Below are positions 39,472-48,835 of a DNA stretch of 64,000 nt, one piece after another. The DNA is taken from contig NZ_BCUT01000001.1 in assembly GCF_001591365.1 (NCBI RefSeq), forward strand, positions 992,001-1,056,000, read 5' to 3'. The translations under genes and the position numbers were made by a program. Source of the DNA: Variovorax paradoxus NBRC 15149. Its GTDB lineage: Bacteria; Pseudomonadota; Gammaproteobacteria; Burkholderiales; Burkholderiaceae_C. Under the pieces are notes generated by a model. That model was not told the origin of the DNA. It was given only the letters and a program-made list of their open reading frames with translations, and did not search any database. Within the stretch, counting starts at the first letter, position 1. Every line of letters begins with the position of its first letter.

Positions 39472-39486
39472 GGCAAAACCCTTGCC
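39472..39486. promoter_or_regulatory. Palindrome GGCAA-N5-TTGCC between coxS and its divergent regulator
   Basis: A 15-base hyphenated palindrome centred in the 118-base divergent gap. Because of its symmetry it also offers a GG-N10-GC (sigma54-like) pattern on each strand, about 76 bases from coxS and 30 bases from the regulator ATG. It may be the operator of the Fis-type regulator, a pair of overlapping promoters, or both. Confidence 0.4.
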
Positions 39487-39515
39487 GCTTGCGCAGCGCG
39501 TACGAAATTCTCAAA

Positions 39516-40715
39516 ATGAAACAGCTTGCGGCCCCGGCAAGTCTGAAAAAACCGCCCCACCCGAGCGAACCGATCCCGATGTCCGCCTCCCTCGTTGCGC
39601 CCCTGCCCGAACGCTCCGCCGCCATTGCGCAGGCCCGCCGGGAGCTGATCCACGGCGAAGCCCCCCGCTCGCGCAGTGCGGTGCGCATCGAGCCATGGAT
39701 CCTGCGTTCCTGGGAGCGCTGCCTGGCGGCGGGGCGGCAGCCGCAGCAGCGGATCAGCTTCGAGCCGGTGGCCAGGTCGGCCGAGCACGAGGCGGCCGAG
39801 CGCAACCGCGCGCTGGTGTCGGCGGCCCGGCCGGTGATCGAGCGGCTGTCGCGCGCCATTGCCGACACGCGCTATTTCGCCGTGCTGACCGATGCCGAGG
39901 GCATCGTGGTCGACGTGGGCCCGCTGCCCGACGGCACCGAGGCCGACAGCCGCTACGCCCGCAACATCGCCCGCGTGGGCGTCGACCTGTCGGAGCGCGC
40001 GGTCGGCACCAGTGCGATCAGCACCGCGCTGGCCGAGCAGGAGTCGGTGTGGCTGCACCGCGGCGAGCACTTCTTCGAGGACACCAGCATCTACAGCTGC
40101 GCCGGGGCGCCGCTCTTCGGCCCGCGGGGCGACTGCATCGGCATGCTCGACCTGACCGGCGTGCAGGCGGTGGAACGGCCGGAGCTGCGGCACCTGGCCA
40201 CGCTGTCGGCGCGCAGCATCGAGAACATGCTGGTGCTGAACCAGCCCTGCGAGCTGCGGCTGCACCTCTCGTGGCCGGGCTGCCCGCGCGGCGAAGCCAC
40301 CGACGGGCTGCTGTGCATCGATGCCGACGGCACGGTGGCGGGTGCCAATGCCGCGGCGCGCCAGATGCTGCACGAGCCGCTGGCGCGCAGCCCGCATGCG
40401 CTGCACTGCAACGACCTGTTCGCAATGCCGCTGGACATGCTGTTCGATGCGGCCCGCCGCGGCGACGCCGTGCTCGAGGTGCCGCTGTGGTCCGGCCTGC
40501 GCGTGCAGGTCCGGCCCCAGCGCGGCGGCAAGGGCTCGGCCGTTGTGGTGCCCGAAGCCCGGCCGCGGCTGCGCGACGTGGAAGCCGCGCTGATCCGCAA
40601 GGCCGTGGCCGACGCCCGCGGCAACGTGGCCGAAGCCGCACGCACGCTGGGCATCAGCCGCGCCACGGTCTACCGCAAGCTCTGGCGCGGCCGCGCTTCC
40701 GGCTCCGCGGACTGA
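39516..40715 (+). CDS. GAF/PAS-like transcription regulator with Fis-type HTH, lacking an AAA+ domain
   Basis: 399 residues from ATG 39516; ATG 39579 (378 residues) is an alternative, and neither has a clear ribosome binding site. Domains: AcoR-like N-terminus with RIEPWILRSWERCLAAGR, a GAF region (about 90-230) with GTSAISTALAEQESVWLHRG, and a PAS-like stretch (LLCIDADGTVAGANAAAR). A Fis-type helix-turn-helix closes the protein (RGNVAEAARTLGISRATVYR). The AAA+ sigma54-activation module of AcoR/XylR proteins, with its GAFTGA motif, is absent. It is divergent from the cox operon and probably controls it in response to a small molecule. Confidence 0.8.
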   Translation: MKQLAAPASLKKPPHPSEPIPMSASLVAPLPERSAAIAQARRELIHGEAPRSRSAVRIEPWILRSWERCLAAGRQPQQRISFEPVARSAEHEAAERNRALVSAARPVIERLSRAIADTRYFAVLTDAEGIVVDVGPLPDGTEADSRYARNIARVGVDLSERAVGTSAISTALAEQESVWLHRGEHFFEDTSIYSCAGAPLFGPRGDCIGMLDLTGVQAVERPELRHLATLSARSIENMLVLNQPCELRLHLSWPGCPRGEATDGLLCIDADGTVAGANAAARQMLHEPLARSPHALHCNDLFAMPLDMLFDAARRGDAVLEVPLWSGLRVQVRPQRGGKGSAVVVPEARPRLRDVEAALIRKAVADARGNVAEAARTLGISRATVYRKLWRGRASGSAD

Positions 40716-40724
40716 AGCCTCTCT

Positions 40725-41102
40725 TCAGGCTCCGACGGGCACCTTGTCGAGGAAGCCGGTCACCGATTGCAGCCTGCCGCCATCGAGCCGGGCGAAATCG
40801 GTGCCCTGGATCAGGTCTTCGGCCCCGCTCGGGCCCAGGGTCCACGAGAAGCGCAGGTTGTCGCCGTGCGCCTCGGGCGTGCCGAACAGGCTGAAGCGGA
40901 AACCCGGATAGCGCTGGTGCACGGCACCGATCAGCGCGCCGATCTGCTCGCGGCCGCTGGCCTGTGCCAGCGGGTCGGCATAGTGCGCATCGGCGGTCCA
41001 GGCGGCTTCGATCAGCTGGGCGCGGCGCGCGGCATCGGTTTCGTTCCAGGCCGCGATGTAGCGTTGGGCAATGGTGGCGGCGTCGTGTGCGGCGGTGTTC
41101 AT
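40725..41102 (-). CDS. SnoaL-like / NTF2-fold protein
   Basis: 125 residues from ATG 41102 with AAAGGAA about 9 bases upstream; an in-frame ATG three codons earlier sits too close to that site. The pattern AQRYIAAWNETDAARRAQLI with WTADAHYADPLAQASGREQI is typical of SnoaL-like proteins, cone-shaped alpha+beta barrels that include cyclases, isomerases and binding proteins. No catalytic residues can be assigned. Its stop lies only 9 bases from the convergent regulator stop. Confidence 0.75.
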   Translation of the reverse strand: MNTAAHDAATIAQRYIAAWNETDAARRAQLIEAAWTADAHYADPLAQASGREQIGALIGAVHQRYPGFRFSLFGTPEAHGDNLRFSWTLGPSGAEDLIQGTDFARLDGGRLQSVTGFLDKVPVGA

Positions 41103-41208
41103 GATGACCATTTCCTTTCGGGGGTTCGACCCGCAACATCGCGGGGTGAAGGAATGGTCGCGCCGGGCGCGCGCGGCGTCGATGACCTCGCAGGTCATGC
41201 GACGATGC
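41103..41208. other. Gap between tupA and the SnoaL-like gene
   Basis: 106 bases after tupA in the upstream direction of the SnoaL-like gene. It contains GC-rich sequence with no terminator, repeat or gene that I can support. It must hold the promoter of the SnoaL-like gene or be read through from it toward tupA. Confidence 0.3.
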
Positions 41209-42069
41209 TCAGTTCGACAGCGCGTTGGGAAAGAACAGCTGCTCGCCGCCGATCTTGTAGGCTGCGATGGTCTGCTGCCCGGCCGGCGAGATCACCCAGT
41301 CGACGAACTTCTGCGCGCCCCGGCTATTGAGCGAGGGGAATTTCGCCGGGCTCACGACCATCACGCCATATTGGTTGAAAAGGCGCTTGTCGCCCTCGAC
41401 CAGCACCGCCAGCCCGGCGCGGTTCTTGAAGCTGAGCCAGGTGCCGCGGTCGGCCAGCACATAGGCGCCGGACGAGGCCGCGATGTTCAGCGCCGGCCCC
41501 ATGCCGCAGCCGCATTCCTTGTAGCCCGTGCCCTTGCGCTCGTTGGGCACCGGCTGCCCGGCCTCGGCCACGCCGGTCTGCGTCCAGAGGCGGCGCTCGG
41601 CCGCGTCGGTGCCGCTCTTGTCGCCGCGCGACACAAAAGGCGCATTGGCGGCTGCGATCTTCTTGAGCGCCGCGACGATGTCGCCGCCCTTCGCGCCGAC
41701 CGGGTCGGCCTGCGGGCCCACCAGCACGAAGTCGTTGTACATCACAGGGTAGCGCTTGGCGCTGAAGCCTTCGGCCACGAATTTTTCCTCGGCCGCGGTG
41801 TCGTGCACGAACAGCACGTCGGCATCGCCGCGCTTGGCCATGTCGATGGCCTGGCCGGTGCCCACCGCCACCACCTTGATGTCGATGTCGCTCGCCTTCT
41901 TGAAAGCCGGCAGCAGGTGCGAGAACAGGCCCGACTGCTCGGTGGACGTGGTCGAGGCCATGGTGATGGTCTCGGCGCGCGCCGCGCCCGCGGCCAGGAA
42001 GAAAACGGCCACGGCCAGCGAGGCGCGGATGCCCGCGCCTGCGCGGTGCTGCTTGAGGAACGGATTCAT
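41209..42069 (-). CDS. tupA: Tungstate-type ABC transporter binding protein
   Basis: 286 residues. Signal peptide (1-33, ending ARA-ETI). The mature start ITMASTTSTEQSGL carries the TTxS-type anion-binding loop of TupA. DADVLFVHDTAAEEKFV, FVSRGDKSGTDAAERRLW and KGTGYKECGCGMG are further TupA-like segments. In characterised systems TupA binds tungstate with very high affinity; molybdate uptake at lower affinity is possible. It is the last gene of tupB-tupC-tupA and overlaps tupC by 4 bases. Confidence 0.88.
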   Translation of the reverse strand: MNPFLKQHRAGAGIRASLAVAVFFLAAGAARAETITMASTTSTEQSGLFSHLLPAFKKASDIDIKVVAVGTGQAIDMAKRGDADVLFVHDTAAEEKFVAEGFSAKRYPVMYNDFVLVGPQADPVGAKGGDIVAALKKIAAANAPFVSRGDKSGTDAAERRLWTQTGVAEAGQPVPNERKGTGYKECGCGMGPALNIAASSGAYVLADRGTWLSFKNRAGLAVLVEGDKRLFNQYGVMVVSPAKFPSLNSRGAQKFVDWVISPAGQQTIAAYKIGGEQLFFPNALSN

Positions 42070-42785
42070 GCCAACTCTCCTTTGACGAACAGGCGGGCCT
42101 CCTCCGGCAGGGGCCCATGGAAGAAATCGTGGACCGGCAGGTCGGCCAGCACGCGGCCGTGCTCGAGATAGACCACGCGGCTCGCGAGCCGCTTCACCTG
42201 CCCGAGGTTGTGGCTCGCGAACACCAGCGTGCGGCCGGCGGCGGCTTCGGCGATGAGCGTCTCGACCTCGCGCTTGGCAGTGGGGTCGAGGCTGGCCGTG
42301 GGCTCGTCGAGCAGCAGCACCGCCGGATGCAGCGCCCAGGCGCGCGCCAGCGCCACCCGCTGCTGCTGGCCGCCCGACAGCGCACGCGCGTTGCGCTCGG
42401 CCAGGTCTTCCAGGCCCACGCGCGCCAGCGCCGGAATGGCGGCGCGGCGGGCATCGCGCCAGCGCATGCCGCGCAGCCACAGCGCCAGGGCCACATTGAC
42501 CGTCACCGAGGCGCGCAGCATGTGCGGGCGCTGGAACAGCATGGCCTGCTGCCGGCGCGGCGCGGCGCTGGTGAAGCTCCCCGCCGCATGCGGCACCAGG
42601 CCGTGCAGCAGCCGCAGCAGCGTGGTCTTGCCGCTGCCGTTGGCGCCGATGAGCGCCACGCGCTCGCCGGCCGCGATGGTCAGGGTTGCGCCGTGCAGCG
42701 CCGCCACCCGCCCCAGGCGCACGTCGACGCCGTAGAGCGCAAAGACGGTGGCATCCGCGCTCGCGAGCTGCGCGTGTTCGTTCAC
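42066..42785 (-). CDS. tupC: Tungstate-type ABC transporter ATPase
   Basis: 239 residues from a GTG overlapping the tupB stop (GTGA). Walker A GANGSGKTT, ABC signature LSGGQQQR and Walker B VLLLDEPTASLD are intact, with the switch histidine in FASHNLGQ. It powers oxyanion import on the cytosolic side. There is no C-terminal TOBE/mop domain, unlike ModC. Confidence 0.9.
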   Translation of the reverse strand: MNEHAQLASADATVFALYGVDVRLGRVAALHGATLTIAAGERVALIGANGSGKTTLLRLLHGLVPHAAGSFTSAAPRRQQAMLFQRPHMLRASVTVNVALALWLRGMRWRDARRAAIPALARVGLEDLAERNARALSGGQQQRVALARAWALHPAVLLLDEPTASLDPTAKREVETLIAEAAAGRTLVFASHNLGQVKRLASRVVYLEHGRVLADLPVHDFFHGPLPEEARLFVKGELA

Positions 42786-43537
42786 GGGCGCGCCTCCGGC
42801 CGCCACCAGGCCGCCATGCCGCCTGCGCCGCCGCCGCCGTCGACCCGCTCGCGCCAGCCCCGCACGGCGGCAATCGCAAGATTGAGCACCAGCACCACGC
42901 CCAGCAGCACGATGCCCAGGGCCAGCGCCAGCGGCAGGTCGCCCTTGCTGGTTTCGAGCGCGATGGCGGTGGTCATCACGCGCGTGAAGCCGTCGATGTT
43001 GCCGCCCACCACCATCACCGCGCCCACCTCCGATACCGCGCGTCCGAACGCGGCGATCAGCACCGTGAGCAGCGCATAGCGCTCGTCCCACACCAGCAGC
43101 AGCGCGCGCGCCAGAGGCCCCGCGCCGAGCGAGCTCAGCTGCTCGCCATGCGCACGCTCGGCGTCCTCGATGGCCTGGCGCGTGAGCGCCGTCACCACCG
43201 GCAGCACCAGCACCGTCTGCGCCAGCACCATGGCCTTGAACGAAAACAGCCAGCCCAGGAAGCCGAGCGGGCCCGAGCGCGACAGCAGCAGGTAGATGAC
43301 CAGCCCCACCACCACCGACGGCAGTGCCAGCAGCGTGTTCAGCAGCGTGAGCAAGCCGGCGCGGCCGCGAAAGCGCGCCACGCCCAGCCAGGCGCCCAGC
43401 AGCAGGCCCAGGCCGCAGGCCAGCACGCAGGCGCTCGCGCTGACCGCGAGCGAGCGTCCGACGATGGCCAGCAGCACCGGATCGCCGGACACGAGCAGTT
43501 GCCAGGCCGCGACGGCGCTCTGTGCAAAGGTGTTCAC
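42782..43537 (-). CDS. tupB: Tungstate-type ABC transporter permease
   Basis: 251 residues from GTG 43537, with five to six membrane helices. The EAA-type coupling loop is seen in EDAERAHGEQLSSLGAGPLA, followed by FGRAVSEVGAVMVVGGNI, typical of TupB. The C-terminus is Gly/Arg-rich. It is the first gene of the operon. A perfect inverted repeat lies about 50 bases upstream of the start. Confidence 0.9.
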   Translation of the reverse strand: MNTFAQSAVAAWQLLVSGDPVLLAIVGRSLAVSASACVLACGLGLLLGAWLGVARFRGRAGLLTLLNTLLALPSVVVGLVIYLLLSRSGPLGFLGWLFSFKAMVLAQTVLVLPVVTALTRQAIEDAERAHGEQLSSLGAGPLARALLLVWDERYALLTVLIAAFGRAVSEVGAVMVVGGNIDGFTRVMTTAIALETSKGDLPLALALGIVLLGVVLVLNLAIAAVRGWRERVDGGGGAGGMAAWWRPEARP

Positions 43538-43589
43538 GCGGTGGGCTTCATGGGTGGAAGCGCCGCAGTATCGGGGTGTACTTCCAATT

Positions 43590-43613
43590 ACCTATGCAGG
43601 ATTTTGCATAGGT
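43590..43613 (-). promoter_or_regulatory. Operator-like inverted repeat upstream of tupBCA
   Basis: ACCTATGCA-N6-TGCATAGGT, a perfect 9-bp-arm palindrome in the 95-base gap before tupB. The layout (two A/T-containing arms with a 6-base spacer) recalls ModE-type sites such as TTATATA-N6/8-TATATAA, though the bases differ. There is no T-run, so it is not a terminator. Confidence 0.55.
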
Positions 43614-43632
43614 AGGCCCAGCCCCCTCCGGC

Positions 43633-45105
43633 TCAGATCGGGTCGAGCGGAAAGACCGGCCTGCGCACCTTGGAAAAAGGGAACAGGCCGTAGTCCGAAC
43701 TGGTCACGCCCGGGCTGTCGCACTCCACCAGCGCAGCCGAGAGCGGCTCGAACACCGGCCGGCAGTACATGCGCGACTTGAGCAGCAGGAAACGTTCCCT
43801 GCGCGGATCGAGCCCCGCGCATTCGAAGACGCCGATGTCCCAGGGCTCCTGCGTGCGCTCGGTCACCACGATGCGCGCTGCGCCGATGTCGAACAGCACC
43901 GTGCGGCCCATGCTGCTGCGCTGGCCGGTGTAGGTGGGGCCGGTGATCACGTATTCGCCGTTGCCGATGGTGCGCACCGTGCCGGTCAGCGTCATGGGCT
44001 TCTTCGACAGCCCGATGCCTTCGAGCGACACCTTGTTGCCAAGGGCCACCGTCACCTCTGCGCCCTCGCCCGCCGCGATCAGCGCGGCCACGGCCTCCGG
44101 ATCGCACAGCGGACCGACACCGATGCCATCGAGCCCCTGCGCCAGCGCCTCCTGCAGCACGTCCATGGTGTCGCAGCTGCCGCCCGACATGCAGTTGTCG
44201 CCATGGTCGAGCAGCAGCACCGGGCGCGTCGCGCCCTCGGCGATGGCCTTGGCGCGCGCAATCGACTCGGCCAGCGGCTCGCTGCGGTAGATGAAGGCCT
44301 CGCGCTCGTCCCACATCTGCCTGGCGATCCGGTCGGCCGTGGCCTGCGCGCGTTCGGGCGCTTCTGCATCGACCACCACCACGCTCATGCAGGGCGCCTC
44401 GATGTCCGACAGCGAGAAGCCCGCAAAGATCGACACCGCGAGCGATTCCGATTTTTCGGCTTCGCGCGCTGCCTCGATGGCCCGCTGCATCGCGCCGGTG
44501 AACGAGGCGCTGCGCAGCGTGTGCGCCATCAGCGGCAGCGGATGCCAGCGCATCGCGGGCCTGCTGCGCCCTTCGAGCAGGTCGAACAGCAGGCGGCCGG
44601 CATGCGCGCCGGTCTCGTACATGTCGATGTGCGGATAGGTCTTGAAGCCGACGATCACATCGGCATTGCCGACCATCGCGGGCGTGACATTGGCATGCAG
44701 GTCGAGCGCCACGCCAATGGGCACGCCGGGCGCCGCGGCGCGCAGCCGCACGAGCAGGTCGCCTTCGCCGTCGGCGCTGTTCTGCGCCACCATCGCGCCG
44801 TGCAGGTCGAGCAGGATGGCATCGCAGCCCGGCGCCGCATCGACGATGCATTGGGTGAGCGTGCTGTAGGCCCCGGCATCGACAGGCCCGCTCGGATTGG
44901 CCGAGGCCGACACCGGCGTGACCAGCGTGGCGCCGGCCTGCTCGGCCAGGTCGATGAAGGCCGACATCGCCGTGCGCATGCCCTTGTTGTCCCTGTAGGC
45001 CTGCGCTCCGAACGTGGGGCCGTCGGGCCCGAAGGCCGCGAGCGGCGTGGGCACCGGCGAGAAGGTGTTGGTCTCGTGGTTGAGCCTTGCGACCAGCACC
45101 TTCAT
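43633..45105 (-). CDS. M81 family metallopeptidase (MlrC-like)
   Basis: 490 residues from ATG 45105, overlapping the M20 gene by ATGA. Metal-site candidates: RLNHETNTF (H10, E11), DLHGAM (near residue 121) and DLHANV near residue 150, plus LLLDHGDNCMSGGSCDT further on. The C-terminal MlrC domain ends in SSDYGLFPFSKV. MlrC was first described as a microcystin-degrading enzyme, but most relatives sit with amide- or peptide-type catabolic genes, as here. It is the last gene of the liv/amidohydrolase operon; the substrate is unknown. Confidence 0.88.
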   Translation of the reverse strand: MKVLVARLNHETNTFSPVPTPLAAFGPDGPTFGAQAYRDNKGMRTAMSAFIDLAEQAGATLVTPVSASANPSGPVDAGAYSTLTQCIVDAAPGCDAILLDLHGAMVAQNSADGEGDLLVRLRAAAPGVPIGVALDLHANVTPAMVGNADVIVGFKTYPHIDMYETGAHAGRLLFDLLEGRSRPAMRWHPLPLMAHTLRSASFTGAMQRAIEAAREAEKSESLAVSIFAGFSLSDIEAPCMSVVVVDAEAPERAQATADRIARQMWDEREAFIYRSEPLAESIARAKAIAEGATRPVLLLDHGDNCMSGGSCDTMDVLQEALAQGLDGIGVGPLCDPEAVAALIAAGEGAEVTVALGNKVSLEGIGLSKKPMTLTGTVRTIGNGEYVITGPTYTGQRSSMGRTVLFDIGAARIVVTERTQEPWDIGVFECAGLDPRRERFLLLKSRMYCRPVFEPLSAALVECDSPGVTSSDYGLFPFSKVRRPVFPLDPI

Positions 45106-46358
45106 GACGACGCCACTCCCGCGCTTTGCAGCATCGCCTGCAGCAGCACATTGCAGCCGGCCTCGAGGTGGCCGGGCTGCGCATCCTCGATCTCGTTGTG
45201 GCTGATGCCGTCGAGACAGGGCACGAAGATCATCGCCGTGGGGCACACGCGCGCAAGGTACACCGCATCGTGGCCCGCGCCGCTGATCACGTTCATCCAG
45301 GTCATGCCCTGCTGCTGCGCGGCCTCTCGAATGGCCGACACCAGCGCAGGCGTGAAGGGCTGCGGCGGAAAGTAGACGACCTGCTCCACCGTGGCCTCGA
45401 CCTTGCCCTTGGCGGCGATGCGCTGTACCGCCTCCTTCAGCTCGGCGTCCATGGCCGACAGCACCACGTCGTCGGCTGCGCGCAGGTCGACGCTGAGCTT
45501 CACGCGGCCCGGGATCACGTTGCGCGAATTCGGATAGTTGTCGATCCAGCCCACCGTGCCGCGCGCATGCGGCGCATGGGCCAGCGCGATGCGGTTGACC
45601 TCGATCACCAGTTCGGAGGCCGCGAGCAGCGCGTCCTTGCGCAGCTCCATGGGCGTGGGGCCGGCATGCGCTTCCATGCCCTGCACCACCACGTCGTACC
45701 AGCGCTGGCCGAGCGCGCCCTCGACCACGCCGATCACGCGCTCGTTGGCCTCGAGCACCGGTCCCTGCTCGATGTGCGCCTCGAAATACGCGCCCACGGG
45801 CGAGGCCGCGGCCGAAGCCGGCGCGCTGCCCGCATAGCCGATGGAAGCCAGCGCCTCGGCCACGCTGATGCCGTCGTTGTCGCGCTGCGCGAGGGCATGC
45901 TCGAGCGTGAAGGCATCGGCGAACACGCCCGAGCCCATCATCACGGGCACGAAGCGCGAGCCTTCCTCATTGGTCCACACCGCAATTTCCAGCGGCGCTT
46001 CGGTCACGACCTTCGCATCGTTGAGGCTGCGGATCACCTCCAGCCCGGCCAGCACGCCATAGTTGCCGTCGAACTTGCCGCCCGTGGGCTGGGTGTCGAT
46101 GTGGCTGCCGGTGACCACCGGCGGCCGCGTGTTGTCGCGGCCGGCGCGACGCGCAAAGATGTTGCCGATCCGGTCGACGCGCACCTCGCAGCCGGCTTCG
46201 CGCGCCCAGCGGGTGAAGAGGTCGCGGCCCTGGCGGTCGAGGTCGGTCAGCGCGATGCGGCAGACGCCGCCCTTCTCGGTGGCGCCGAGCTTCGCCAGTT
46301 CCATCAGCGAATTCCAGAGACGGTCGCCGTTGATGCGCAGTGGGGTGGGTGAGTTCAT
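45102..46358 (-). CDS. M20 family Zn-dependent hydrolase (carbamoyl-amino-acid / allantoate amidohydrolase type)
   Basis: 418 residues from ATG 46358. Metal ligands are visible in GSHIDTQPTGGKFDGNYG (H86 and D97), WTNEEGSRF (E131/E132), AHIEQGPVLE and the late SHNEIEDAQPGH. The dimerisation segment HAGPTPMELRKDALLAASEL is typical of HyuC/AllC/beta-ureidopropionase proteins. These cleave an N-carbamoyl or related amide. Which one is not decidable by eye. The gene follows livF after 34 bases, linking uptake to hydrolysis. Confidence 0.9.
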   Translation of the reverse strand: MNSPTPLRINGDRLWNSLMELAKLGATEKGGVCRIALTDLDRQGRDLFTRWAREAGCEVRVDRIGNIFARRAGRDNTRPPVVTGSHIDTQPTGGKFDGNYGVLAGLEVIRSLNDAKVVTEAPLEIAVWTNEEGSRFVPVMMGSGVFADAFTLEHALAQRDNDGISVAEALASIGYAGSAPASAAASPVGAYFEAHIEQGPVLEANERVIGVVEGALGQRWYDVVVQGMEAHAGPTPMELRKDALLAASELVIEVNRIALAHAPHARGTVGWIDNYPNSRNVIPGRVKLSVDLRAADDVVLSAMDAELKEAVQRIAAKGKVEATVEQVVYFPPQPFTPALVSAIREAAQQQGMTWMNVISGAGHDAVYLARVCPTAMIFVPCLDGISHNEIEDAQPGHLEAGCNVLLQAMLQSAGVASS

Positions 46359-46392
46359 GGCTTTGCAAAAAGAAGAAGGGATGCGCGAAGCC

Positions 46393-47099
<707 letters not shown>

Positions 47100-47103
<4 letters not shown>

Positions 47104-47867
47104 GCCTTGCCCCCGGTGATCATGTTGCCCAGGTAGGCCGTGCGCACGCGCGCATCGGCCCGGATGTCGCCCGGCAGCCCCTCGGCCAGCACGCGGCCCA
47201 GCTGCATCACGGTCACGGTGTCGGAGATGTCCATCACGATGTTCATGTTGTGCTCGATCAGCACCACGGTGTGCGCATCGCGCAGGCCGCGGATCAGCCG
47301 CTTCATGTCGTCGAGGTCGTCGATGCCCATGCCCGAAGTCGGCTCGTCCAGGAAGATGGCCTTGGGCTTGGCGGCCAGTGCCATGCCCACTTCGAGGCGG
47401 CGCTGCTGGCCGTGCGACAGCTCGCTGGCGGGCACGTCGGCCAGCCGCTGCAGGCCCACGCGTTCCAGCACCTCGGCCACCGTCTCGGCGCAGGCGCGTT
47501 CGCCGACCGGCGCGCGCCAGCAGTTCATGGCCTGGCGCGGCGCGATGCCCTGCGCCGCCACGCGCAGGTTCTCGCGCACCGAAAGGCTCGCGAACAGGCT
47601 GGTCACCTGGAACGAGCGCGCCATGCCGCGCTGCACGCGCTTGTGGTCGGGCTCGTGCGTCACGTCGTGGCCGTCGAACAGGATGCGGCCGCCCGTGGTG
47701 GTGCCGGTGCCCGTGAGCATGTGGAACAGCGTGGTCTTGCCGGCGCCGTTCGGACCGATCACCGAGTGCACGGTATTGCGCTTGATCTTCAGGTCGACCC
47801 CGCCGAGCGCGGCGAACTTGCCGTAGTGCTTGGTGACGCCAATGGCTTCGATGAGGATATCGCTCAT
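47100..47867 (-). CDS. livG: Branched-chain-type ABC transporter ATPase LivG
   Basis: 255 residues from ATG 47867. Walker A GPNGAGKTT, signature LSHGQQRRLE (the usual LivG/urea-type variant), Walker B AIFLDEPTSGMG. The C-terminus with VRTAYLGN is typical of LivG and UrtD. It overlaps livM and livF by 4 bases. Confidence 0.92.
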
Positions 47868-48835
47868 GCCTGTTCTCCCTGCACGGCCGGTGCCTTGGCG
47901 GCGGCCGGCACCTTGCGGAATACGCGGCGCCATGCGCTTTCGCCCAAGCCCCAGAGGCCGCGCTGCATGCCGATGCTCACTGCAATCAGCATCAGCCCCA
48001 GCAGCAGCAGCCATCGCGGCCACAGCGTGGAGAGCCAGTCGGCCAGCAGCACATAGAAGGCCGAGCCCAGCACCGAGGCAAACAGGTTGCCGGTGCCGCC
48101 GATCACCGTGATGACCAGGATCATCTCGCTCGTGTGGTACTCGGCATTCGACAGCGGCGCGATGCCGGTCATCATCGCGTGCAGCCCACCCGCGAGGCCG
48201 GTGACGGCGCCCGAGATCACGAAGGCCAACAGCTTGAAGCGCTTGAGGTCGTAGCCCACTGCGGCGGCGCGGTCCTCGTTGTCGCGGATGGCCAGCAGCG
48301 TGCGGCCGAACACCGAATCGGTCACGCGCAGCAGCAGGCCGAAGGCGATGAGGAACATCACGGCCACGAAGGCGTAGTACTTCCAGGGCGTGTCCATGAA
48401 GGCGGGGCGTGGCACGTCGAGCAGGCCGTTGTCGCCGCCCGTGAGCCCCGACGCGGTGTACGCCACAAAGTAGAACATCTGCGCGAAGGCCAGCGTGAGC
48501 ATCACGAAGTAGGTGCCGCGCTGGCGGATCGCGACCCAGCCGACCACCGCCGCGCCCAATGCGCCCATGGCAACGGCCGCGAGCAAGGCAAGCGGCATCG
48601 GCAGCGAAAGCCGCGTGAGCAGGATCGCGATGGTGTAGCTGCCGAGGCCGAAGAAGATGCCCTGACCGAACGAGAGCAGTCCCGTGTAGCCCAGCAGCAG
48701 GTTGCAGCCCAGGGCCGCCAGCGCGTAGATCAGCACCTCGCTCGCGAGCGAACCCGAGCGCAGCACCAGCGGCAGGACCAGCGCAACGACGAGCGCCAAA
48801 AGGAAAGTGATTTTTTTGGGCATGGCGATGTTCAT
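47864..48835 (-). CDS. livM: Branched-chain-type ABC transporter permease LivM
   Basis: 323 residues, about 9-10 membrane helices. The conserved GYTGLLSFGQGIFFGLGSY and the coupling region SVFGRTLLAIRDNEDRAAA are present. Pairs with LivH in the inner membrane. Overlaps livH and livG by 4 bases. Confidence 0.92.
   Translation of the reverse strand: MNIAMPKKITFLLALVVALVLPLVLRSGSLASEVLIYALAALGCNLLLGYTGLLSFGQGIFFGLGSYTIAILLTRLSLPMPLALLAAVAMGALGAAVVGWVAIRQRGTYFVMLTLAFAQMFYFVAYTASGLTGGDNGLLDVPRPAFMDTPWKYYAFVAVMFLIAFGLLLRVTDSVFGRTLLAIRDNEDRAAAVGYDLKRFKLLAFVISGAVTGLAGGLHAMMTGIAPLSNAEYHTSEMILVITVIGGTGNLFASVLGSAFYVLLADWLSTLWPRWLLLLGLMLIAVSIGMQRGLWGLGESAWRRVFRKVPAAAKAPAVQGEQA

Noticed and set aside
43534..43551. 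A five-codon upstream frame (M-K-P-T-A) ending in GTGA overlap with the tupB start
   Set aside because: No ribosome binding site in front of it; such short frames arise by chance.
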